From the NCBI GenBank assembly GCA_964448755.1, contig CAYUXF010000007.1, positions 1-39,766 of the forward strand: a stretch of 39,766 bases of DNA, written 5' to 3'. The notes under the pieces are model-generated. The model searched no databases. It had not been told where the DNA came from and saw nothing but the letters and a program-made list of their open reading frames with translations. Origin of the DNA: CAYUXF01 sp964448755. Its GTDB lineage: Bacteria; Margulisbacteria; Termititenacia; Termititenacales; CAYUXF01. Shown here piece after piece: positions 26,201 to 34,473 of the stretch. The translations under genes and the position numbers were made by a program. Within the stretch, counting starts at the first letter, position 1. Each line of letters opens with the position of its first letter.

Positions 26201-29200
26201 TGTAAAATAGACCGTTGTTGCCTGAATTAAAACAATCTTTAATTGTAGAATTTGTGATATTGATATTTAAAGTTGCGACGTTGCTGTTGACGATAGTTCC
26301 GTTAACTAAAAGGTTTTGGCTGTTAATGTTGTTGATATGGCAGTTGCTAATGTTGGCAGTGATAGAGGTTCCTTCATTGAATTTAATTAGAGTATTGGTA
26401 TTGCTGAAAGAGATACCTTCTAGATTTATATTGACGTTATAGTTATTGTTTATTAATAACTCCTGGCCAGAACCATTAATGATAATGTTTTTTGGGTCAG
26501 TGCCGGGGCGGTTCTTGATACTGATATTGTTTTTGTTTGGCCAGAGCAGGGATTGTGTCAGTTTAAACTCGTGCTGAAATAATTCAATGGTTTGGCCGTG
26601 GTCAACGGCATTTAGTGCTTCTTGCAGAGAGTTATAAAAATCGCCGCCGTCTATTTTTATATATTGATTGATCGGTACTTCATAGGCGCCGATATCCGGT
26701 GCTACACCTTGCGGTCTGATAGAACCTTCGATATCAATATTGGTTAAGTTATTGGAAACGCCAGTATCAATAGCGGGGGAATTATCATAAATATAATATT
26801 GAGGAGTTAAGAGCGGGTTAACGTGGCTGACGTTGCTACCGCTGAGTTTATTGCTAGATACAATAGAGTAGCTGGTATTAATTTTGCTGCTGCTGTTGGC
26901 AGTGGTAATGTCATTGCTGTTAGTATTCCATAAGATAGAATTATAAATATCAATATTGCCAATGCGGGAATCGATACCCAATGTGTTGGCGGCAATAGTC
27001 GAATGGTTGATAGAGGTGTTTTGCGTATAAAGGTAAATAGCGCTATTGTTATTTTCGGCAAAGATAGAGTTTTCAATATAAGCATTATTTGTATCGTCAT
27101 TAATGTAAACGGCGCTGCCCAGACCTTTGTTTTTTAAAAAGCGGCTTTGTTTAATAGAGACCTTGTTCCCTCTGGTTAGATCTCCTCTGACATAGAGTCC
27201 GCCGCCTCGTTCCGCTTCGTTTTCATAAAAATCTGAAGATTTGATCACAACGTTATCTACATTATAAGCGTTTATTGCGCCGCCCAGTGAGGCGATATTT
27301 TTAGTAAAAGTACAGTTTTCTATATTTAACACTCTGATGCCGTTAGCATAAATTCCGGCGCCGTCAGAATTATTAATATTAATGAATTTGGAATTTAAAA
27401 TATTGATAGTTGAAGTTGCGCCGCTCAGATAGAGTGCTTTAGTTGTTCTGTTGGCAAAAATAAGATTATTAATAGTGGCCGTAATATTTTCTGTGATATT
27501 AATATTAAAATTAACGGTGGTGTTTTCTCCCTGTAGTGTTAGATTATTAATATTGGGCCAGTTGAGTGTATCGATCTTTTGCCAGTCTAAAGCGTTCTCG
27601 TAGCGGCTATCAATATTGATAACGTGTCCGGCTGAGAGTTCACTGTCTTTAAGGGCTTCTGCCAAAGAGATATATTCTTTGTTTAAATTTAAGTTTTGGG
27701 CGTAATAGATCAAGCCCAATGCGTTGATCGTCAATGGCGAAGCTTCTTTTTCTTCACAGACGGCGCCTACTATAACTGTAGCATCGCCTTTGCCCAGGTA
27801 AATGTTGATCGAGGCAATGCCGCTGCTATTGGTTGTCTGTAAGAGCGGTTCGTATAATGTAGTGTTGTTTGCCGTGCTGTTGTTTATTAGTCTAAAAGTT
27901 ACTGCTTTATTGGCCATAGGCTGATCTAGGGCATCAAGAGCTATAACTTTAATATTATAGGTTGCCTCTGCATTAAGGTTCATGGTTTCCGGTGTAAAAA
28001 GCAGTTCTTTAAATATGGCATTTTCCATAGTAAAAGAGCTGGTTTTGTTTTGAGAATTACCAATGTTATCGGTGGCGGCTATTTTTAATGTTACTACTTG
28101 ATTGTAATTAAAAGCGTTAGTTGTAACTAATGTAACGTTGATATCGGCAGAAGTGCCGATGCTATTGTCTATAAAAGATAACTGTTCTGTTGGGATCGGC
28201 AGATCATTAATAAAAAGCTTTATATTAGTCTGATTTATATTGCTTTCAGCGCTTCTTACTCTAAAGTTTATGGTGGTCCTATTGGCCTTGACGCCTGTTT
28301 CGCCGTTTTCCGGAGAGATATTAGATATATAAGTTCCGGTATATTCATATTTGCCAAGATCATAATTGTCATAGATCAGAGGATTATTGATCAAAAGATT
28401 GTTTGTTCCTTTTTCTATGCCCGGGTCATTGTTTGCCAGATTGAAATTGAGATTAGTTGCGGAGATGAATTTTGGTTCACTGGTTATACAGTTGTTTTTT
28501 GGAAAAGTATGATTGTTGGTCTGGATATTGCAATATTCAACGGATAATAAATTGGTATTGGTTGTATTGAATAAAAGATTATTGCTGTTATTCCAGATAA
28601 TGGAGTTGATTATTTTAGTGTTATCGGCAGGATCACTTTCGTTGGAGTAAGCTAAAGTGTTCTGTGCGGCGGTATTGCTGTAAAAAACACAATTCTCAAA
28701 ATAGAGATTTTTCTTATATGAAATTGCAGAATAATTAGCTGCACTGTTTTTGTAAAACAATGTTCTGGCGGCAGACACATTTGTTAAATAAGAAAATCCG
28801 CCGGAGTTAGTGGCTTTGTTATTTAGAATATTTCCGCTCACTATTTGTAAGTTAGCGTTATAGGCAACGCCGCCGAGGATGCTGTTGCTGCTGGCAATAG
28901 TTGTGTCCTGAATATTAGCGCTGGTTTGATAGAAAATGCCGCCATAGCTTACAGCAGAATTGTTTTTAAATACTGAGCTGTAGATAAAAGCTTCTAAAAG
29001 TGTTCCGTCATTGGCAAAAACGCCGCCTTTATCGGCGTTATTGTTTTCAAAAAGAGAATTTTTAATTATTACTTTAGACGTCCCGTTATTATTATAAAAA
29101 ACACCGCCGTTCTTGCCACCGTTAATGCTTGAATTATTAGTGAAGTGGCAGTTGTTTGCAAAAAGATAATTATTGCCTTTAAGATAGACGGCGCCGCCGT

Positions 29201-31929
29201 TGTTAATGGTTTCGCTATTGCTGTCTTTGCCATTAATGATATTTAAATTATTTAATGTTACAGATAATCCAGGTTCTATAATAAATATTCTATGATTGCT
29301 TTGTCCGTTTAAAGTTGTTCTGCATTCTGTTGCTGCTTGCAATGTAATGTTTTTAGTTATTTTGATCTCCTGTAGAATTAAAAAATCATTGCTCAATAAT
29401 TCAATTGTATTGTTTGCTGCGGAACGGTTAACCGCTTCTTGGATAGTCCGATAATAGCGGTCGTTCTCTATTTCATGAATATTTGAAGAGATTGTTTTAA
29501 ATGTTGTATGGAAAATATGTTCGTTGCGAGCATTATCCTTAATATTGATAGTTATATTAAATGTTGTCCAGTAGTCTAATAAGTTGGCTGGTGTAAATTC
29601 TATATAATAGCCGTTGGCAATTTTTTGAGTCTGAAAACCGCTGAGCTGTTCCTCTCCATTTAGAATAAATGCCAGTGAGGAGATATCTATATCAGAAATA
29701 GCATCTAATAATTTGAAATTTATTGAGCAGGGAGTGTCAATGTTTTTGGCGTTATTGACCGGATAGAAATCTGTTACTGCCGGCGGGATATTGTCTGTTA
29801 CGGTAGAGAATGTCCAGTTATATGTTGTGGGGTGGTTGCCATAGATATCGTAAACAACAACGCTTCCGTTGATAATATCGTTATACTCCATTTGTGGTAG
29901 ATTGATCGTTACGGCTAATGTATTGCCATTTATTGAGTAAATTGTGTTGTTGTAGTTGTACGTTGTTTGGCCGTTTATATCTTCAATAATTATCTGAAAT
30001 TTTGAAATATCGATGAATGAATTTTCATCAGATAAGATTAATGAAATATTATCAGTAACGTCTATATTTGTTTTTTGTGGTTCCGGATAAGTGTAGTTAA
30101 CTGTTGGAGCCGTTTTGTCTGTGATCTGTAAGTACGATATATTAGATTCGTCAGAAGGGAGATTGTCTTCGTTAGCTTTGTATTGAATAGCAAAGGCAAT
30201 TGCTTGGTTATCAGAGACAGTGTAGTTAACTTCAGTAGTAGAGATCGGCAGCCAATTGCTGGTAGCAGTGCCGTTGCCCTGGGCAGTAGAGACGCGCCAG
30301 AGGAAAATACCGTCAAGGTCATCTGCTGGTAGTGAGAGCGTAATTAACTGTTCATCTTCAGTATTGATGTTATTAGAGTTGGTCCAGGAAATTAACGGAT
30401 CACTTGGTCTGGCAGGTGAATTTATATTGAAGTTAAAATTTAGAACAACGATGTTACCGGAAATATCTTGGGCGTTAAGAGTAACATTAATGAGCTGGCC
30501 AAAGTTGTAAGTAATAAGTGAGGTATAAGAGATAGTGTAATTGAATGGAGATAATTCTATTATATTAAGCGAAGCAGTTTTATCAAGGTCATTAATAAAG
30601 AATTGAATAGAGTTAAGAGAGATGCCAGTCTCTGTATCAGAGATAGTAAATGTCAGTTCAGGGTTTCTGTTAGTTTCTTCTATAGTATGCTGAATATCAG
30701 GCGCGATAACATCCTGGTGAATATGGAATTGATAGCTGATAGTTGAAGAGTTGTTCTCAGTATCATTGACGTTGATCGTTACGAAGACCATATCATTATA
30801 ATAGAAGTCATTGGCAGGGTCGTAAGTGAACTGATAGTTAGAGCTGGTGAGCTCAGCTGATCTGTCAGTTCCGTTGACCACAAAGATGATCGAGTTCAGC
30901 GAGATAGCTGAATGATCATCATTTAATTCAAAATAAATATTATTATTAGTAGGTATATCAGAAGCGTCGGCTAATGGAGCGAAGTTGGCTGTGATGAAGT
31001 AAGGCGCTGTTCTGTCGCCTATAGAAATAGAGGCGGTATTGGAGATGTTACTGAGAGCGAGAGTGTCGTTGTCGCGCCATTGAATGCTGAAAGAGACAGT
31101 CTGATTGTCGGCAAGATTCTCGATGTTAACAGAAGAGATCTCTATATTGAGCCAGTCGGTGTTTCCGATAACTCTCCAGGCTTCAACATTAACAGGAACG
31201 TTAGGTCTGGTTATTTTAACTATTTGAGAATCTTCAGAGTTAGGACCTTGGTCTAGCCAGTTGAGAACAGGCAGTTCTGGCGTTGTCGGTATGTCTGTCG
31301 TGAAGGAGAAAGTGGTGATAGTTTCGTTACCGGAGACATCTTGAACGCTGATAGTGGCGGCAATGTCCTGTCCCCAGTTGAAGAACTCAGCCGGAGTGTA
31401 GTTGGCAGTACCGGCGATATTCTCAGAGACAATGTTCAGAGAAGCTGTCGTGTCGCTACCGTTGATGACAAAAGAGAGTGTGTTCCAGCTGATACCGGTC
31501 TCGGTGTCGGCTATTTCAAAACTGATATTGGTGGATATTTCGGTCGAGAAATTGATGTTATTAACAGCCGGAGCAATGATATCCTGATGTATATTAAAAG
31601 AATAAGCGATCAGAGTAGAGTTGTTCTCAATATCATTGACGTTGATCGTTACGAAGACCATATCATTATAATAGAAGTCATTGGCNNNNNNNNNNNNNNN
31701 NNNNNNNNNNNNNNNNNNNNNNNNNNNNNNNNNNNNNNNNNNNNNNNNNNNNNNNNNNNNNNNNNNNNNNNNNNNNNNNNNNNNNGGTCTCGGTGTCGGC
31801 TATTTCAAAACTGATATTGGTGGATATTTCGGTCGAGAAAGTATAATTTATAGTTGGCGCAGAAAAGAGCAGAGATAATCCGATTAATCCGTAAATAGAA
31901 GTTTTAAATATTTTTTTTAAAAAACCCAT
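20238..31929 (-). CDS. Giant secreted Ig-like/beta-helix protein with FlgD-like C-terminus (interrupted by gap)
   Basis: The start is ATG at 31929 with GGGAG just upstream and a signal peptide (MGFLKKIFKTSIYG..LLFSA). The frame shift across the 100-N gap at 31686-31785 is an artefact of placeholder length. Beyond it ~3807 residues are visible. In order: near-identical Ig-like repeats (nt 31930 to ~29500), a Pmp-like right-handed beta-helix (~29480-28340) with GGAVY/FENN motifs, a Big_1-like domain (~28000-27730), two more beta-helices (~27730-25550), two further ones starting with short DUF1565-like stretches (~25240-24530, ~24240-23150), and Ig-like domains (~22500-21200). A ZU5-like domain (contains IPAGAVDLDVEV) and a FlgD-like C-terminal domain (LAPNPV.., IYTISGELL, IANGVYLVYI) close it. 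Each beta-helix ends in a D[IL]G.[YK]E signature. Role inferred as a surface adhesin. Confidence 0.85.
30751..30815. repeat. 65-bp near-identical repeat, copy 1
   Basis: Differs from 31621-31685 at one base (64 of 65 identical); the copies lie 870 bp apart, equal to 290 codons, inside the N-terminal Ig-like array of the giant protein. Confidence 0.92.
31497..31551. repeat. 55-bp identical repeat, copy 1
   Basis: Identical over 55 bp to 31786-31840. It encodes the same SFEIADTET-type Ig-like strand, read on the minus strand. Confidence 0.92.
31621..31685. repeat. 65-bp near-identical repeat, copy 2
   Basis: Matches 30751-30815 with one mismatch and runs directly into the N gap, consistent with an assembly that broke inside a tandem duplication. 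Confidence 0.92.
31686..31785. other. Assembly gap of 100 N inside the second giant gene
   Basis: Exactly 100 N, bounded on both sides by sequence that recurs elsewhere in the same gene. The reading frames on the two sides differ by one base, as expected when a gap of unknown size is written as 100. The true gene is probably longer here. Confidence 0.95.
31786..31840. repeat. 55-bp identical repeat, copy 2
   Basis: Begins at the first base after the N gap and is identical to 31497-31551, showing that the gap lies inside a repeated unit. Confidence 0.92.
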
Positions 31930-31942
31930 GCTCCCAGCCCCT

Positions 31943-31968
31943 ATATATAAATAATATTATTTATATAT
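31943..31968. promoter_or_regulatory. 26-bp perfect AT-only palindrome upstream of the giant gene
   Basis: A perfect 26-bp palindrome made only of A and T, 13 bp before the ATG at 31929, in the 240-bp divergent region shared with pgpA. It overlaps the place where a -10 box or short leader of the giant gene should be, so it may be an operator or simply an AT-rich promoter core. I could not pick a convincing -35. Confidence 0.4.
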
Positions 31969-32152
31969 TTAATATATCGTTCATTTTTTCCCTAAAAATG
32001 TATCGATATTTTCTGTTGTAATATATTATTGAATAAATATGCCAAGATTACTGGGTTTTTACTTGTTATTTTGTTTAATTTTAAACAGAATGATCGACTA
32101 GAATGCTATTTATAGCCTTTTATTTAATGAAAATATTTTTTTTCTATGTTAC

Positions 32153-32158
32153 TATAAT
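32153..32158 (+). promoter_or_regulatory. Putative -10 box (TATAAT) of the pgpA operon
   Basis: A perfect TATAAT ends 11 nt before the pgpA ATG, with no Shine-Dalgarno sequence between them and no good -35 at the expected distance. It implies a leader of about 5 nt. Confidence 0.45.
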
Positions 32159-32169
32159 TTTCCAATTTT

Positions 32170-32658
32170 ATGATGAAAAATAAAGTTAATATTAAAAGTT
32201 TTGCTATTGAGTTCCTAGCTACATTTTGCTGGAGCGGTTACTTGCCCTTATTTCCCGGTACTTGGGCATCTTTTTTTAGCTTATTTGTTGCCTATTATTT
32301 TTTACAGGGAGATTATTTTCTGACTTATGTTTATTTAATCTATTTTTTTCTGATTTTGGGTGTTTGGTCTGCCGCTAAATATGATCAAACCAGAGGAAGT
32401 AAGGATAATTCTTGTATTGTCATTGATGAATTTGTTGGTCAATTAATTACGCTTTTGCCACTGTTTTTTTACGGAAATGATAATCTTTGGTTTTATTTAT
32501 TTGGTTTTGTTTTGTTTCGTTTTTTTGATATTTCCAAGGTAATGGGCATTAGAAAGATCCAGGATTTACCTGGCGGTTTTGGTGTTATGGCCGATGATAT
32601 TTTAGCTGGTCTTTACGGCGCAATAATTTTGCAGGGGGCTTTATGGTTAATAAAATAA
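32170..32658 (+). CDS. pgpA: Phosphatidylglycerophosphatase A
   Basis: 162 residues, the usual length of the PgpA family. Signature motifs are all present: FPGTWASFFS near residue 28, the acidic motif SCIVIDEFVGQLIT near residues 79-92, and FRFFDISKVMGIRKIQDLPG followed by GFGVMADDILAG near the C-terminus. Four hydrophobic segments fit an inner-membrane protein. The family removes the phosphate from phosphatidylglycerophosphate to give phosphatidylglycerol. The start has ATG ATG in tandem; the first is taken because it lies at the expected distance from TATAAT. The end overlaps the next gene by 16 bp, and that gene may be a relative of the enzyme making the PgpA substrate. Confidence 0.9.
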   Translation: MMKNKVNIKSFAIEFLATFCWSGYLPLFPGTWASFFSLFVAYYFLQGDYFLTYVYLIYFFLILGVWSAAKYDQTRGSKDNSCIVIDEFVGQLITLLPLFFYGNDNLWFYLFGFVLFRFFDISKVMGIRKIQDLPGGFGVMADDILAGLYGAIILQGALWLIK

Positions 32659-33386
32659 CAAAGAAAAATAATAAACTTAAAAACACTAGTTTAAAAACTA
32701 AAGCGGATAATTTTTTTAACAAGAAAATAAAAAAATCAAATCTAGTTAAGCAGAGTGATGATCTTTTTAATAAAGTATTAACAAATATTAAAAATAGAAC
32801 AACTACACTGGAAATTGTTTATTTATTATCTTTTTTGACAACGTTAGTTTTGTTTTATTGTGTGATCAATGGCTGTTTCTTTATGTCAGTTATTCCATTA
32901 TTTTTAATTTGTTTCTGGCGTAGTATTAAAAATAATGCAATTCTCGATAAAAAATACGCTGATAAATTAATGCGTTTACGGGTAATTGTTTTTAATTTTT
33001 TAGAAGATAGTCTTTTTTTTATTGGCCTGATAATCTACTGGCATACAAGCAATAATTTTTTGGCTATTTTAGTCACCTTGCTTTTATTTACGATACATTT
33101 TCTAAATATTTATCTTAATTTGCTGCGTGAAGTTCTTAAAGTTAAAAAAGTTAAATTATTGGATAATTCTTCTTTTTTTTGGTTTTTATTTGCTGTTGGG
33201 GCGCTTTTTAATTTTTTATGGCTGACAATGTTGTTTTTTTTAGTTGTCAGCGGCTATCAGTTTTTTAAAGTTTTTACGGCGATGAGCATTAGCTTTAAAG
33301 GTGAAACAAAAAGTAATAAGGCTGAGAAAAATAATAACAAAAATAAGCGCAAGAAAGTAAAGCAGGGAACTAAAAATAATGGATAG
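32643..33386 (+). CDS. Integral membrane protein, possibly a degenerate CDP-alcohol phosphatidyltransferase
   Basis: 247 residues with a lysine-rich N-terminus (residues 1-50), about five or six hydrophobic segments (residues ~55-220) and a very basic tail. The order of helices, an LEDSLFFIGL stretch and the membrane pair near ~120-165 recall the PgsA/CDP-alcohol phosphatidyltransferase fold, and the gene overlaps pgpA, the next enzyme in that pathway. However, the family motif DG..AR........G...D...D cannot be found; its place is taken by LDKKYADKLMRLRV..FLED. The start ATG lies inside pgpA after a GGGGG Shine-Dalgarno. If homologous it is probably inactive or altered; otherwise it is an unrecognised membrane protein. 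Homology call is tentative, the gene itself is certain. Confidence 0.75.
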   Translation: MVNKITKKNNKLKNTSLKTKADNFFNKKIKKSNLVKQSDDLFNKVLTNIKNRTTTLEIVYLLSFLTTLVLFYCVINGCFFMSVIPLFLICFWRSIKNNAILDKKYADKLMRLRVIVFNFLEDSLFFIGLIIYWHTSNNFLAILVTLLLFTIHFLNIYLNLLREVLKVKKVKLLDNSSFFWFLFAVGALFNFLWLTMLFFLVVSGYQFFKVFTAMSISFKGETKSNKAEKNNNKNKRKKVKQGTKNNG

Positions 33387-34452
33387 GGTTTCTGCTGTTA
33401 TTGATCTGGTTAAGCTGGAAAATAATTTTAATAAAATTAAAGAAAAACTTGATGCACAGGTTGAAGTAATGGCGGTGGTTAAGGCGGATGCTTATGGCCA
33501 CGGCGCTGTTCATATTGCCAAAAAATTGATCAAGAGCTCAGCGGCTTTAACTTATTTTGGGGTGGCTTCGGTAACTGAAGCCAATGAGCTGCGTTTGGCC
33601 GGGATAACCTTGCCTATATTGATTTTAAGTGAATGTTCTGCTGAGCAATTAACGCAACTAGTTGATAATAATTTAACGCAGACTGTTTATAATAAAAAGT
33701 TTGCTCTACAGTTAAATGACCTGGCCCAAAAAAAAGAGAAAAAAATAAAGATACATTTGAAAATTGATACCGGTATGAATCGCGTAGGTATTGCCGCTAC
33801 GGAACTAGATGATTTTTTGTATTCTTTAAAGGAGCTTGCTTTTCTGGAAGTTGAGGGTATTTTTACTCATTTAGCCTGTGCCGATGATCAAAAAAATGGA
33901 TATACTGCCAAACAATTAAAATTATTTGATACGGCGGTCAATGTAGCAAAAAAATATTTTCCAAAAATCAAATATGTTCATGCCGCTAACAGTGAAGCTA
34001 TTTTTAATTATCCGCAAAGTCATTATAATATGGTTCGTCCGGGTATTGCTCTCTACAGAGATATTATGAAATTTAATTCAAGAGTTAATAATATTAAAAT
34101 TGTTCCGGCTGGTACTGCTATTGGGTATGGTTCAACACATTTGACTGCTGTTGAAACTAAAATAGCGACTGTCTCGGTTGGTTATGCCGATGGCTACAGT
34201 CGTCTTTTATCTGGAAAAGGACGTGTTTTAATTAAAGGGCGTTCTTATCCTGTGGTGGGGACTGTTTGTATGGATATGATCATGGTTGATGTTTTTGGTG
34301 ATGATATTGATGTTGGCGATGAAGTTGTTTTGATCGGCACTTCTGGTCAAGAAAAAATTACTGCCAAGGAAATAGCGGTTTTAGTTAATACCATAGATTA
34401 TGAAGTTTATTGCGGTATTGGCAAAAGAGTAGAGCGCTATTATTTAAATTAA
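33379..34452 (+). CDS. alr: Alanine racemase
   Basis: 357 residues, full length for the family. The PLP-binding motif AVVKADAYGHG places the Schiff-base lysine at residue 35. The second catalytic tyrosine lies in AIGYGSTH. GYADGYSRLL and VVGTVCMDMIMVDV of the C-terminal beta domain are intact. The enzyme converts L-alanine to D-alanine for peptidoglycan, so this organism makes a wall, consistent with the SLH proteins. The start overlaps the preceding membrane-protein gene by 8 bp, showing one transcription unit with pgpA, and dnaX follows after 21 bp. Confidence 0.96.
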   Translation: MDRVSAVIDLVKLENNFNKIKEKLDAQVEVMAVVKADAYGHGAVHIAKKLIKSSAALTYFGVASVTEANELRLAGITLPILILSECSAEQLTQLVDNNLTQTVYNKKFALQLNDLAQKKEKKIKIHLKIDTGMNRVGIAATELDDFLYSLKELAFLEVEGIFTHLACADDQKNGYTAKQLKLFDTAVNVAKKYFPKIKYVHAANSEAIFNYPQSHYNMVRPGIALYRDIMKFNSRVNNIKIVPAGTAIGYGSTHLTAVETKIATVSVGYADGYSRLLSGKGRVLIKGRSYPVVGTVCMDMIMVDVFGDDIDVGDEVVLIGTSGQEKITAKEIAVLVNTIDYEVYCGIGKRVERYYLN

Positions 34453-34473
34453 GTTTGCGGAAGGGTTTGTATT

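Noticed and set aside
31341..31814. 157-residue plus-strand open frame spanning the N gap
   Set aside because: It is antisense to the repeated Ig-like region of the giant gene and is open only because N codons cannot be stops.
31661..31929. Apparent +1 frameshift between the signal peptide part and the body of the giant gene
   Set aside because: The break coincides with a 100-N placeholder of unknown true length, and identical repeats on both sides show it is one gene.
20238..31929. Repeated short segments as a possible CRISPR array
   Set aside because: The repeats are coding, hundreds of bases apart and not regularly spaced; no cas genes are present.
31943..31968. AT palindromes here and at 36595 as transposon ends or attachment sites
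   Set aside because: There is no transposase or integrase gene, no flanking direct repeats, and the two palindromes differ in sequence.
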